A stretch of 64,000 nt of DNA from Lachnospiraceae bacterium (GTDB lineage: Bacteria > Bacillota > Clostridia > Lachnospirales > Lachnospiraceae): positions 59,949 to 123,948 of the forward strand of contig JAFTXD010000100.1 in NCBI GenBank assembly GCA_017461775.1, in the 5' to 3' direction. Shown here piece after piece: positions 34,005 through 42,737 of this stretch (its first letter is position 1; each line of letters opens with the position of its first letter). Below the pieces are notes generated by a model. It did no database searches and was not told where the DNA came from. It saw only the letters and a program-made list of their open reading frames with translations. Made by a program: the position numbers and the translations under genes.

Positions 34005-35366
34005 CTAATCTTTCTTTTTCAGTTTCTCATTAGTCTCTTCCACATTCATAAAGGAAAGAATTATGGTAATAATCAAATCAATTACAAAGGGAATCCAAAG
34101 ATACATAATATACATCATATTGATGCAGCTATCCGGCTGAATCGCTGTATCTCCGTTTACAAAACCACTTAAATCCAGCATCCAACCTGCAATTGCAGTA
34201 CCAAGTCCTCCACCAATTTTTACACCTAAGGAAGTACAGGAATACATGGTTCCATCAATTCTCTTGCCTTTTGTCAAATATGTATACTCTGAACAAGATG
34301 CGATTACTGCGTTCATATCTCCCTGCCATGGTCCCTGACCAAGCGCAGCTACTGCTGTAAACAATAACATTAACGGAACACTTCCCATATAACCTGCCAC
34401 TACAACCAACAAACGCCCTACTGTCGCAAGCATGTAGCTATATTTATTTAACTTGTACATACCCTTCCATTTTGCCACGAAGGTTGGGGTAAATATTAAC
34501 GCAATAATCAGCGGAATGTTGATTGCCCACGAGAATACACCGTACAGATTCTTGTTAAACAGCACATAGGTCATGAAATAGATTCCAATATTCAACATTG
34601 CCCCATACAACTGCTGAAGGATATACACGCCACAAATCATCAAATAATATTTATTGCTGAACAATAATTTTGCAGCCTGAATCAGTGTAATCTTTTCTTC
34701 CTCTTCTGCTTCTTCCTCACCCTCTCGGAGCTCTTCTTCCGAAAGCTCCTTCACAGACATAACCGAAATAGTATTGGTAATCAAACCAACAATACAGTAA
34801 ATGATTGCCACAGCTCTCCAACCGGCAGCTCCACCACCAAAGAAATCTACTGCACCGACTGTAATGGTCTGAATCAACAGACTGGTACTAAACGCAAAGA
34901 TAAATCTGTAAGAACCCATCTGTACGCGTTCCTTGCTGTTTTTGGTAACCAGAGCAGTTAATGCAGAATATGCTATATTATTTGCCGTGTAAAAGATTGC
35001 GTTTAAAAACGTATATGCCAGGAAAAACCACACATACTGTGCTGTTTGCCCCATATCCGTCGGGATCGAAAAAACTGCTGCTAACGTAACTGCACATCCT
35101 ACAAATCCCCAAAGCATCCAGGGTCTTGCCTTGCCCATTTTAGTTTTTGTCTTGTCAATCATGGTTCCGAAGAAAACATCCGTTACACCGTCAAAGATCT
35201 TGGATACCGCAATCAATGTACCCACAATTCCAGCATTCAACCCCACAGTATTGGTCAAATAAATCATTACGAACGAGGACAAAAATGCATATACCACATT
35301 TCCTGCAATATCCCCCGAACCATAACCCACTTTGTTGTACCACTTCAAATACCTCTTTTGTTCCAT
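34005..35366 (-). CDS. GPH family sugar:cation symporter (lactose permease-like)
   Basis: A 453-residue MFS transporter of the glycoside-pentoside-hexuronide group (MelB/LacS/XylP relatives) with 12 membrane segments. 'KVGYGSGDIAGNVVYAFLSS' at the start and 'DGVTDVFFGTMIDKTKTKMG' near 50-70 are family signatures; the Asp there binds the coupling cation. There is no C-terminal EIIA domain, unlike LacS of Streptococcus. The ATG at 35366 follows GGAG by 7 bases. It heads the lacL-lacM operon, so lactose or a related beta-galactoside is the likely substrate. Confidence 0.95.
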   Translation of the reverse strand: MEQKRYLKWYNKVGYGSGDIAGNVVYAFLSSFVMIYLTNTVGLNAGIVGTLIAVSKIFDGVTDVFFGTMIDKTKTKMGKARPWMLWGFVGCAVTLAAVFSIPTDMGQTAQYVWFFLAYTFLNAIFYTANNIAYSALTALVTKNSKERVQMGSYRFIFAFSTSLLIQTITVGAVDFFGGGAAGWRAVAIIYCIVGLITNTISVMSVKELSEEELREGEEEAEEEEKITLIQAAKLLFSNKYYLMICGVYILQQLYGAMLNIGIYFMTYVLFNKNLYGVFSWAINIPLIIALIFTPTFVAKWKGMYKLNKYSYMLATVGRLLVVVAGYMGSVPLMLLFTAVAALGQGPWQGDMNAVIASCSEYTYLTKGKRIDGTMYSCTSLGVKIGGGLGTAIAGWMLDLSGFVNGDTAIQPDSCINMMYIMYLWIPFVIDLIITIILSFMNVEETNEKLKKKD

Positions 35367-35408
35367 ACGCCACTCCTTCTCTAAAAATATATTTATATAA
35401 CCGTTCCC

Positions 35409-35436
35409 TTGATTTGATATAATCATATCAAATCAA
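35409..35436. promoter_or_regulatory. Perfect palindrome (operator) upstream of lactose operon
   Basis: TTGATTTGATAT and ATATCAAATCAA are perfect 12-base arms around AATC, 43 bases before the permease start. It contains -10-like TATGAT on the minus strand and TATAAT on the plus strand. It is the best candidate binding site for a repressor or for the adjacent AraC protein. Confidence 0.6.
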
Positions 35437-35459
35437 CTATTCGAAATACATATCTTAGA

Positions 35460-35539
35460 TTAGACAAAACATGCACAAAATGATACTATATAAGTGCACA
35501 ATCGTGTTTTTAGTGGGGCTTTGCATGTTTTGCATGCAC
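35460..35539 (+). promoter_or_regulatory. Promoter region of the lac-linked AraC gene with ATGCA repeats
   Basis: TTAGAC, 18 bases, TACTAT (35484-35489) form a weak promoter. It is bracketed by a 10-base inverted repeat, CAAAACATGC at 35465-35474 and GCATGTTTTG at 35523-35532, with a further GCATGCAC at 35532. These may be AraC-binding half-sites. Confidence 0.4.
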
Positions 35540-35567
35540 TTTTTAACACTACAGGAGATCTGAGACA

Positions 35568-36422
35568 ATGTATATAAACAATGCATATTTAAACAACTCG
35601 TTAGTTGATATCAAGGATAAAACCAAGCCCTTGATTGTTACCAGTTGCGGAACCTACCACTTGTTTACCCGTCCAAAGCTCCCTACCTGGAGGCCCAAGG
35701 GCAGAGTGGATTTCCAGCTATTATATATCGCATCGGGAAAAGCACATTTCCATTTTGGAGAAAAAGAAGAGATTGTAACTGCAGGGCATATGGTTCTCTA
35801 TCGCCCCAAGGAGCCCCAGAAATATGAATATTATGGAGTAGACCAGACCGAAGTATATTGGGTACATTTTACTGGAGGCAACGTTACAAATCTGCTCCGT
35901 TCCTATGGCCTTACAGATGACAAAAAAATATTCTATTGCGGTTCTGATCTGGAATACAAAAATCATTTCCGCGCCATGATTCAGGAATTGCAAATGTGTA
36001 GGGAGGATTATCCGGAAATGTTGGAAATCTATCTCCGGCAGATTTTTATCAAATTACACCGGTATTTACAAACGGTTTCCAGAGTAGACAACAGCCAAAT
36101 CGCTGAAGAGATAGATAAAGCCACTATGTATTTCAGCGAGCATTACAACGAAGATATCTGCATTGAAGAATACGCAAAAAACCATAATATGAGTACCAGC
36201 TGGTTTATCCGCAACTTCAAGCAGTACACGGGCTCCACACCAATGCAATACATTCTGGCTATCCGCATACACAACGCAGAGGCTTTGCTGAAAAGCAATC
36301 AGTACAATATTACAGAAATAGCCTCCATCATTGGATATGATAATCCTCTTTATTTCAGCCGTATCTTCAAAAAAGTCAAGGGCTTATCCCCCTCTGAGTA
36401 CCGCAAAAACATATCTCTGTAA
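35568..36422 (+). CDS. AraC family regulator of the lactose operon
   Basis: A 284-residue regulator. The N-terminal AraC-type cupin has 'FQLLYIASGKAHFHFGEKEE' and 'AGHMVLYRPKEPQKYEYYG'; the C-terminal helix-turn-helix pair has 'ICIEEYAKNHNMSTSWFIRN' and 'ITEIASIIGYDNPLYFSRIF', ending 'KKVKGLSPSEYRKN'. It is divergent from the permease-lacL-lacM operon with a 200-base shared regulatory region holding a perfect palindrome. It most likely activates that operon in the presence of a galactoside. AGGAGA lies 9 bases before the ATG. Confidence 0.93.
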   Translation: MYINNAYLNNSLVDIKDKTKPLIVTSCGTYHLFTRPKLPTWRPKGRVDFQLLYIASGKAHFHFGEKEEIVTAGHMVLYRPKEPQKYEYYGVDQTEVYWVHFTGGNVTNLLRSYGLTDDKKIFYCGSDLEYKNHFRAMIQELQMCREDYPEMLEIYLRQIFIKLHRYLQTVSRVDNSQIAEEIDKATMYFSEHYNEDICIEEYAKNHNMSTSWFIRNFKQYTGSTPMQYILAIRIHNAEALLKSNQYNITEIASIIGYDNPLYFSRIFKKVKGLSPSEYRKNISL

Positions 36423-36423
36423 C

Positions 36424-36480
36424 AAAAAAAACTGGTCAAACCATCTTTTTGCAAGATTTGACCAGTTTTTATTATTTTTT
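36424..36480 (+). terminator. Terminator after the AraC gene
   Basis: AAAAACTGGTCAAA pairs with TTTGACCAGTTTTT around a 16-base loop, followed by ATTATTTTTT. It is nearly symmetrical and could act on both strands; the toxin gene ends about 80 bases away on the other strand. Confidence 0.8.
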
Positions 36481-36560
36481 GACACGTAATTACTTCCTTC
36501 ATGCAATATACTCTAAGCAGCAAATATCCGTTCCAAATACTCACTGCACTTTGTTTTTAC

Positions 36561-36890
36561 CTACAATGGGAGTTCATTTGAAAAAATCCCTTCATAATCC
36601 TGCAATTCATGAAACATGCCATCAACAATAACGTTTCCTTCATGTATTCTATATATCATAACAAAGTCGTGTTTCTCGAATTTAATCTTACGATATCCAT
36701 GTTTTGCAAGGACAGGGGTCTCGCATATTTTTAGAGAATCGGCCACAATAGCCAGCCTCTTCGCAGTTGCTTTGGCATCTGCAAGAATCAATTTTGCCGC
36801 TTGTCTATTCTTCAGTGTTTCTATTGTATAATACACATACATATCCAGCCTGCGCTTTGCAGGTGGCGTAATAATTACCTTATAAATCAT
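36561..36890 (-). CDS. RelE/ParE superfamily toxin
   Basis: A 109-residue protein with the small RelE/ParE fold: 'YKVIITPPAKRRLDMYVYYT' at the N-terminus, then 'AKRLAIVADSLKICE' and the C-terminal strands 'RKIKFEKHDFVMIYRIHEGN' followed by 'VIVDGMFHELQDYE'. RelE members cut mRNA on the ribosome; ParE members inhibit gyrase. The sequence does not decide which. The conserved C-terminal 'H' and Arg/Lys residues suggest it is intact. It overlaps the upstream small gene by 11 bases, the typical arrangement of a type II toxin-antitoxin pair with the antitoxin first. Confidence 0.85.
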   Translation of the reverse strand: MIYKVIITPPAKRRLDMYVYYTIETLKNRQAAKLILADAKATAKRLAIVADSLKICETPVLAKHGYRKIKFEKHDFVMIYRIHEGNVIVDGMFHELQDYEGIFSNELPL

Positions 36891-37110
36891 ACCTCACACT
36901 AATTTCATCAAGTGCCTTGTCGAAATCTTCCCCCTCTTCATTGTCGTAACACATTCTTGCTTCGGCAAGTTCTGACAAAATCTCACTCCCACTTAAGGGC
37001 ATAAAAGGATTATTTCTACAAAAATTCATCCGAAGATATCTCTGTATTTCCTCTTGACATTCTTCCGGAATCGTTGATAACAACGCAATATTCGCTTCAC
37101 GTGTACTCAT
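36880..37110 (-). CDS. Putative antitoxin
   Basis: A 76-residue acidic protein ('ILSELAEARMCYDNEEGEDF' near 43-63) with no recognised ribbon-helix-helix at the N-terminus. Its role is inferred from position: first in a two-gene unit, 11-base overlap with a RelE/ParE-type toxin, acidic C-terminal half that could wrap the toxin. The ATG at 37110 follows GGAGG by 7 bases, and a TTG just before it is less likely. The lack of an obvious DNA-binding motif leaves autoregulation uncertain. Confidence 0.72.
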   Translation of the reverse strand: MSTREANIALLSTIPEECQEEIQRYLRMNFCRNNPFMPLSGSEILSELAEARMCYDNEEGEDFDKALDEISVRYDL

Positions 37111-37131
37111 CAAACCGCCTCCAATCTCTTC

Positions 37132-37160
37132 AACATACTATTTTATCATACCTCTAACAA
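37132..37160 (-). promoter_or_regulatory. Promoter of the toxin-antitoxin pair
   Basis: On the minus strand TTGTTA, 17 bases, TATGTT, 22 bases before the antitoxin start codon. Confidence 0.5.
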
Positions 37161-37200
37161 CATGCTTCTACTAGATTTATTATATCATGTAATACACAAA

Positions 37201-38118
37201 CTACAACCGATTTTGTCGAATTCTATAAACTTTCTCCGCAACGGGCTTGGACTCTGCAATCATAATTGTCAGCGCCACCAAAGTCTGGTCTTCCATCAGC
37301 TTCCGATCTCCATCAAAGAGAACACCATTTCGATCTAGAAAATAGAGAAACATCGCTGCTGCAATCCTTTTATTCCCATCAAAGAAGCTATGATTCTTTG
37401 TAACAAAGTACAAAAGATTCGCCGCTTTCTCCTCCAGGCTCTCATAGATATCCTGTCCGGCAAAGGACTGATAAATATTACCAATACTTCCTTTAAAGGA
37501 ATCATCCTTCTCCTTCCCGAATAGGTCTGATTCTGCGCCAAAACGCATGGCTTCAATCACCGTCCGGCACTCTTCATATGTCAAAACATAAGTAGCATCA
37601 TTGCCCTTGGGGCGCACCATTGTCTGATGGTCATAAGAATCCAGAAGCTCCAATGCGGTATTATATTTCTCTATCACCGAAAGTACCTGTTTACTGTCCA
37701 GTGATTGCTCCGTACGTTTCATAATTCGTATCACCTCGCCCAGTTGTTTGATACGATTATTATTCACTGCGTAACCCTTAATAATGTATTGCTTTAATAC
37801 AGAATTAGCCCACTTGCGGAATTCTACGCCTCGCTTCGATTTTACACGATAGCCTACAGAGATGATGACGTCCAATGTATAAAAAGGCACCAATTGCGTT
37901 ACTCCTACAACACGCATTTTTTGCGTGTTGTAAAACTTATCAACCTCTTCTTCTCTGAATACATTATTAATGTGCTTTCTTATTGTTTTTTCATCTCTAT
38001 CAAATAATTCAGCCATCTGATTAGCACTTAACCACACAGTCTCATTCTCCACCGCCACCGGCAAAGAAACACTCTTATCTGTGGTCTCAAATAAAATAAT
38101 CTCCTGTTCCTTTTCCAT
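37201..38118 (-). CDS. RhuM-Fic fusion protein
   Basis: A 305-residue protein. Residues 20-120 match the RhuM/virulence-protein DNA-binding-like domain ('VWLSANQMAELFDRDEKTIR', 'GVTQLVPFYTLDVIISVGYR', 'GVEFRKWANSVLKQY'). Residues 175-290 form a Fic/Doc domain with the complete motif HSFFDGNKR at 243-251. Fic enzymes attach AMP or another nucleotide monophosphate to a target, and Doc phosphorylates EF-Tu. There is no inhibitory S/TxxxE(G/N) motif that I can identify. It has its own promoter and lies next to a toxin-antitoxin pair, suggesting a small defence or stress island. Confidence 0.93.
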   Translation of the reverse strand: MEKEQEIILFETTDKSVSLPVAVENETVWLSANQMAELFDRDEKTIRKHINNVFREEEVDKFYNTQKMRVVGVTQLVPFYTLDVIISVGYRVKSKRGVEFRKWANSVLKQYIIKGYAVNNNRIKQLGEVIRIMKRTEQSLDSKQVLSVIEKYNTALELLDSYDHQTMVRPKGNDATYVLTYEECRTVIEAMRFGAESDLFGKEKDDSFKGSIGNIYQSFAGQDIYESLEEKAANLLYFVTKNHSFFDGNKRIAAAMFLYFLDRNGVLFDGDRKLMEDQTLVALTIMIAESKPVAEKVYRIRQNRL

Positions 38119-38156
38119 ACCATTTTATCTCCCCATAAAGTAAATACCTACAATTC

Positions 38157-38185
38157 ACTATAACTCTTTAATATACATTTGTCAC
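38157..38185 (-). promoter_or_regulatory. Promoter of the RhuM-Fic gene
   Basis: On the minus strand GTGACA, 17 bases, TATAGT: each hexamer matches five of six consensus bases. It is 39 bases before the start codon. Confidence 0.65.
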
Positions 38186-38198
38186 TATATCATCCGTA

Positions 38199-38240
38199 TA
38201 AAAATAAGGCACAAAGCAGTATCTCTCCGCTTCATGCCTT
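38199..38240 (-). terminator. Terminator of the ABC exporter operon
   Basis: On the minus strand AAGGCA/TGCCTT and AAGC/GCTT stems with a small internal loop, followed by ATTTTTAT. It lies 15 bases after the ABC gene stop. Confidence 0.65.
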
Positions 38241-38254
38241 CTAATTCTCACATA

Positions 38255-40138
38255 TTACGCCATCTTCTCCGTATAATACTGTGCCTGTGCATGCCACAGC
38301 TCATAGTATTTTCCGCTCTCCTCCGTCACCAGCACTTCATGGCTTCCCTGCTGGATAACCGTACCTTCATGAAATACTGCAATTTCATCACAGAACTTGC
38401 AGGAGGACAATCTGTGGCTAATATAAATCGCCGTCTTATCCCCAACAATATCGTTAAACTTACTGTAAATCTCCGCCTCCGCGATAGGATCCAGTGCCGC
38501 TGTCGGTTCATCCAAAATGATGAAAGGCGCATCCTTGTACAAGGCTCTGGCGATGGCAATTTTCTGGGCTTCCCCTCCGGAAACCTCCACACCTTCTTTG
38601 TCAATATCCTTGTACAAATAAGTTTCCAGTCCATGAGGCATATCCTCCAGACGCTCATCAAAGCCCGCATCCTTCAGGCATTTACGAACTCTTTCTTCAT
38701 CATACTCGGTACTGCCAGCAATATTCTCCCCAAGGGGCAGCGCCAGCAGCTGAAAATCCTGAAATACCACGGAGAATACATCAATGTAATCCTCATATCT
38801 GTACTTCCTTATGTCGATACCATTCAGCAGTATTTCCCCTTCCGTAGGGTCGTAGAGACGGCACAGAAGCTTGATAAAGGTGGTCTTACCACTGCCGTTC
38901 ATGCCAACCACCGCCAGACGGCTTCCAATCTTGAATTTCATATTCACATGGCGCAGCGCCCAGATATCCGTTCCCGGATATTTAAAGGACACATCCTTAA
39001 ACTCCACCTCGTACTGTCTGTCGGAACGTTTTTCCGTGGTGAGGCTGCCTTGGTACATTTTGTTTGGTATATCCAGCAGTTCAAAGGTTTTTCTCAAAAA
39101 TGGTACGTTGCAATGCATATCTCCCACAATGCTAAGAAGCTCAGAAATCCCCGATGCCATATTGGTAATCGCACCGATATACTGGGTCACCGAGCCCACC
39201 CCATAGGCTCCCGCCCATGCCTTTACACATACAAAAATGTAGCATATAGCGATTACCAGTTGATTTAAACTGGCCTTCGCCACCTCACAAATACCCATTG
39301 GACCTGCGGCACATTTTGCCATTTTCCCCCCCGGGGTCCACATATTCAATTTGGTAAGATAAGCATCACAAACCTGCTGCTGATTATAGATTCGTATGTC
39401 TGCAGCCCTGTTTTTCTCCTGGGTTAAATATCCAAAAAAAGCAAACATCCGATTTCCGAACTTCGCATCCTCTGCCATACTTGCCCAGATTCCATTTGTG
39501 ATTACTCCAAACAGCGGAGACAACACACTCATACCAATCAGCAAAACGATAATAAATACTGCAAATAAGGGATGATTCAAAAACACCAATTCTTCGTTAT
39601 ATTCCGGTACCTTTGAGGTAAATAAGGATACCGTAAGGGCAATGGCTCCCACAATGCGGCATACCGCATTTACAATAGTTTCAAAATACCAGTTCATTTT
39701 CCCAATGCCCCAGCCACTCCAGCGCTGATTTTGCTGTATCTGAAAACGCAAATCATGGGTTTTCTGGTCATCCATATCTTCAAAATCCATATACAGCATT
39801 TTATCCGTATATATTTTTTCTCGATGGAACCATGACGAGCCATCCTTCGCCGCCTTACTTCTCTCCAAAACCGCATTCGCCAGTGCCAGTATACCATTTA
39901 CAACTACTGTGATTACCACCAGCCTCCACAATACCTCCGGGCTGCGACTTCCTGCCAGTTCATTGATAATCTGTGCCGATAGCCAGATATTAATATATGG
40001 TGCAACTGCCTTACAAATACTTTTCAAGGCGATGATTTTATAAAAATCTCCATGATAACGATTCATAATCTGAAAAGAGCGCCATGTGAGACTTAACGTT
40101 TCCCGGATACTCGCTCTATCTTGCTTCTCCTTCTTCAT
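38255..40138 (-). CDS. ABC exporter, fused permease-ATPase (subunit 2)
   Basis: A 627-residue type IV half-transporter: six membrane segments in the first 330 residues, then an ATPase domain with Walker A 'AVVGMNGSGKTTFIKLLC', Q-loop 'VFSVVFQDFQLL', signature 'VSGGEAQKIAIARALYKD' and Walker B 'FIILDEPTAALDPIAE', with the H-loop 'ISHRLSS'. The ATG at 40138 follows GGAGG by 9 bases and overlaps the upstream ABC gene by 23 bases. The pair is likely a heterodimer. Located under a LytTR/GHKL pair and divergent from a putative peptide-modification locus, it may export a peptide or give self-protection. Confidence 0.94.
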   Translation of the reverse strand: MKKEKQDRASIRETLSLTWRSFQIMNRYHGDFYKIIALKSICKAVAPYINIWLSAQIINELAGSRSPEVLWRLVVITVVVNGILALANAVLERSKAAKDGSSWFHREKIYTDKMLYMDFEDMDDQKTHDLRFQIQQNQRWSGWGIGKMNWYFETIVNAVCRIVGAIALTVSLFTSKVPEYNEELVFLNHPLFAVFIIVLLIGMSVLSPLFGVITNGIWASMAEDAKFGNRMFAFFGYLTQEKNRAADIRIYNQQQVCDAYLTKLNMWTPGGKMAKCAAGPMGICEVAKASLNQLVIAICYIFVCVKAWAGAYGVGSVTQYIGAITNMASGISELLSIVGDMHCNVPFLRKTFELLDIPNKMYQGSLTTEKRSDRQYEVEFKDVSFKYPGTDIWALRHVNMKFKIGSRLAVVGMNGSGKTTFIKLLCRLYDPTEGEILLNGIDIRKYRYEDYIDVFSVVFQDFQLLALPLGENIAGSTEYDEERVRKCLKDAGFDERLEDMPHGLETYLYKDIDKEGVEVSGGEAQKIAIARALYKDAPFIILDEPTAALDPIAEAEIYSKFNDIVGDKTAIYISHRLSSCKFCDEIAVFHEGTVIQQGSHEVLVTEESGKYYELWHAQAQYYTEKMA

Positions 40139-41969
40139 TCTGTACGCCCTCCTCTCTGTAATATTTACTCTGTACTTCAAATAATTCTGCATACTTCCCA
40201 CCGGTGGCCATCAAGCTCTCATGGGTTCCCTCCTGCACAATTCTTCCAGCCTCTAAAAACAGAATCCTGTCACAAAATCTTGTGGAAGCAAGGCGATGAG
40301 AAATAAATACAGAGGACTTGCCCTTCGTCATCTCATTGTATTTCATGTAAATGTCATTTTCTGCAATGGGGTCGAGAGCAGCTGTGGGTTCATCTAACAT
40401 TATCATTGGTGCGCCCTTATACAAGGCTCTTGCAAGCATCAGACGCTGCACTTCACCACCGGAGAATTCCACGCCATCCTCATACACCTGCTTGCCCAGA
40501 TGAGTGTCCAGCTTCTGGGGAAGCAATTGTATCTTTTCCCAAAGTCCCGCCTTTTTCACACATTCTTCCACACGCTCTTTATCAATATCCGTAGGCGATT
40601 GTGCGATATTTTCCGCCAGTGTTACCGACAGTAAGGAGAACTGCTGGAATACCCCCGAAAACAGCTGATAGTAGTCTCTGCGGTTATATTTGCGGATATC
40701 AACACCGTTCAGCAGTACTTTACCCTCCGTGGGGTCATAAAAACCTATCAGCAGCTTTACCAGTGTAGTTTTTCCTGCACCGTTTAAGCCCACAATTGCC
40801 ATATTTTCTCCCGGATGAAGTGTCAGATTCATATGGGAAATGGTATCCTTTTCCGCTCCCGGGTAGCGGAAGGATACGTTTTTCAATTGTATTTCATAAT
40901 CCATGCCTGTGACCACCTGCAATGGCTCACCTTCTTCAAACAAAAAGGGTTCCGGCAACTCTACAAACTCTCTCACTTGTGAGATATCTACACTATGCTT
41001 ATGCAATGTATAAATACTGTTTAAGATTCCCAGAATCCAAGTGGTAAATCCGGAAATTGCAGAGAAATACAGTACAAATTCTGCCGCAGACAATCCACCA
41101 TTTATTGCCTTGGTAACTAAATAAATATAAGCAATGGCATTCCGAAGAATGGACAGAACCACATCTGCTCCTGATGCAACCATATAAACCATTTCTCTGC
41201 GCTGAAGGTATGCCTGATAACATCTCATAGCACTGCTATAAACACTCTCCAGCCAATCTCTCATGCCAAAGATACGGATATCCTTCGCAAGCTTTGCATC
41301 CTCTGCCCGCTTCCTTACATACATCAGCCGGTTTATGTACTTCTCTTCCTCCTCCTTATGACGATATCCCCACTCCGTAACGTAATGATTCACCATATAG
41401 CTGATGACTGCAGTCGCAATAACTACTAACAGCAAATACCCATCCAGTGCAGATAAAATCATCAAATACGTGAGAAATCCCAATACATTTAACAAAATCT
41501 CCTGAAGGGTCTTCCAAACCGCTTCTGTTGCAGCTATATTACTTTCCAAAGCACGATTTGCCTTTTCCAGCTTTTGCCTTACCTCCGCAGACTCTGTATT
41601 GGGATAGGACGTGATTGCCATCTTTCGTTGTAAATCTCGCAAAATATCCAGACGCACTTCGATTCTACCAAAGTTTGTAATCCCATTCACATATACCTTG
41701 CCAGCAGCAAAAAACATGGAAAGCACGTAAAAACCTATAATGGTAAGTAATAACTCTTTAAGCGCCTTTGCAATTTCTACTTTCTGCAAAACGGCCGGTA
41801 CCAGAAACAACTCTACCACATTACCCGCCAAACCGATTATTACCAGCAAAAGGCACAGCCAAATAACGCTTTTCCTAACCTTCCACGCCTTTCCTAACAT
41901 ATACATGGTATTCTGCCACATATTGTATTTGGGTCGTTCTTTTTCTTGTTTTTTCTCTTTTACTGTCAT
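40116..41969 (-). CDS. ABC exporter, fused permease-ATPase (subunit 1)
   Basis: A 617-residue half-transporter. The first 330 residues hold six membrane segments. The ATPase has Walker A 'AIVGLNGAGKTTLVKLLI', Q-loop 'LFSGVFQQFSLL', a slightly altered signature 'FSGGEVQRLMLARALYKG', Walker B 'MIMLDEPTAALDPIAE', and 'ISHRLAS'. Both subunits keep the catalytic Glu after Walker B, so both nucleotide sites could be active. AGGGAG is about 9 bases before the ATG. The terminator-like hairpin just upstream suggests that expression from the regulator genes is attenuated. Confidence 0.94.
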   Translation of the reverse strand: MTVKEKKQEKERPKYNMWQNTMYMLGKAWKVRKSVIWLCLLLVIIGLAGNVVELFLVPAVLQKVEIAKALKELLLTIIGFYVLSMFFAAGKVYVNGITNFGRIEVRLDILRDLQRKMAITSYPNTESAEVRQKLEKANRALESNIAATEAVWKTLQEILLNVLGFLTYLMILSALDGYLLLVVIATAVISYMVNHYVTEWGYRHKEEEEKYINRLMYVRKRAEDAKLAKDIRIFGMRDWLESVYSSAMRCYQAYLQRREMVYMVASGADVVLSILRNAIAYIYLVTKAINGGLSAAEFVLYFSAISGFTTWILGILNSIYTLHKHSVDISQVREFVELPEPFLFEEGEPLQVVTGMDYEIQLKNVSFRYPGAEKDTISHMNLTLHPGENMAIVGLNGAGKTTLVKLLIGFYDPTEGKVLLNGVDIRKYNRRDYYQLFSGVFQQFSLLSVTLAENIAQSPTDIDKERVEECVKKAGLWEKIQLLPQKLDTHLGKQVYEDGVEFSGGEVQRLMLARALYKGAPMIMLDEPTAALDPIAENDIYMKYNEMTKGKSSVFISHRLASTRFCDRILFLEAGRIVQEGTHESLMATGGKYAELFEVQSKYYREEGVQNEEGEAR

Positions 41970-42002
41970 TATTCATATCTCCCTTCTGCCATCCTACCAT
42001 AG

Positions 42003-42035
42003 CAAAAAGAAGTCCCCAAAATCGACTTTGGGGAC
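42003..42035 (-). terminator. Terminator/attenuator between the GHKL kinase and ABC genes
   Basis: On the minus strand GTCCCCAAA pairs with TTTGGGGAC around a 6-base loop, followed by TTCTTTTT. No promoter is evident between it and the ABC genes, so partial read-through is likely. Confidence 0.75.
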
Positions 42036-42065
42036 GAATTGTCAAAATCAGGTGACCAACTGCAC

Positions 42066-42728
42066 TCACACCTGAGGTATTAATATTTCCGTAGTAAAGG
42101 CACCATCCTCACTATTTCGGCTAAGGTACCCATCCAATCTCTCAATGATATTATCAATGCGCACCAGTCCGAAGCCATGTCCCTCTCCCTTGGTAGAGCC
42201 AAAGATTTTGCCCACCTTCACCAGCTTCTTTCCTGCGGTGAAATTGGTGAAGGATATGTAGAGTTGTGTACCCTTCATATCCATGTACACGCGAATCATG
42301 CGCTTCTCCTTGGGGAGCTCTAAGCTGGCCTCCATAGCATTGTCAAAGAGGTTTCCGATGATACAGCATAAATCCAGCTCCGACATTTTCAGCTCCACCG
42401 GAATGTGGGCATCCACCTGCACCGCAATATCCCGGGACTGTGCCAAGGATATTTTGCTGTTCAATATGGCATCCGCCATACGATTGCCGGTCTTTATCAC
42501 CGTATCCACCGTATTCAAATCCGTATCCAACTCATCCAGATAAGCCTTGATGCCATCCATATCTCCATTCACTGCCAGCACCTTCATCATCTGGATATGA
42601 TTGCGGTAATCGTGCCGCCAGCCGCGAATCTGGCGGTACATATTATCCACTTCCTGATAGTGGGTCTCTATCAGCTCCCGCTGGTATGCGGCAATTCTTT
42701 TATCTATCTGTTTTGAAAAAAGTCCCAT
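42066..42728 (-). CDS. Soluble GHKL-domain histidine kinase
   Basis: A 220-residue kinase of the AgrC-like GHKL group without any transmembrane sensor domain. A short coiled region is followed by the phospho-acceptor motif 'GWRHDYRNHIQMM' (His39). The ATPase N-box is 'CCIIGNLFDNAMEASLEL' near 118-135, and the G-box is 'STKGEGHGFGLVRIDNIIER'. Because it cannot sense outside peptides by itself, it may respond to a membrane partner such as the ABC exporter. The adjacent LytTR regulator is 9 bases upstream and is the presumed target. Confidence 0.92.
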   Translation of the reverse strand: MGLFSKQIDKRIAAYQRELIETHYQEVDNMYRQIRGWRHDYRNHIQMMKVLAVNGDMDGIKAYLDELDTDLNTVDTVIKTGNRMADAILNSKISLAQSRDIAVQVDAHIPVELKMSELDLCCIIGNLFDNAMEASLELPKEKRMIRVYMDMKGTQLYISFTNFTAGKKLVKVGKIFGSTKGEGHGFGLVRIDNIIERLDGYLSRNSEDGAFTTEILIPQV

Positions 42729-42737
42729 AATGACTCC

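Noticed and set aside
38234-39268. 344-codon open frame on the plus strand
   Set aside because: It is antisense to the ABC ATPase domain and mirrors its codons; no homology features or start signal.
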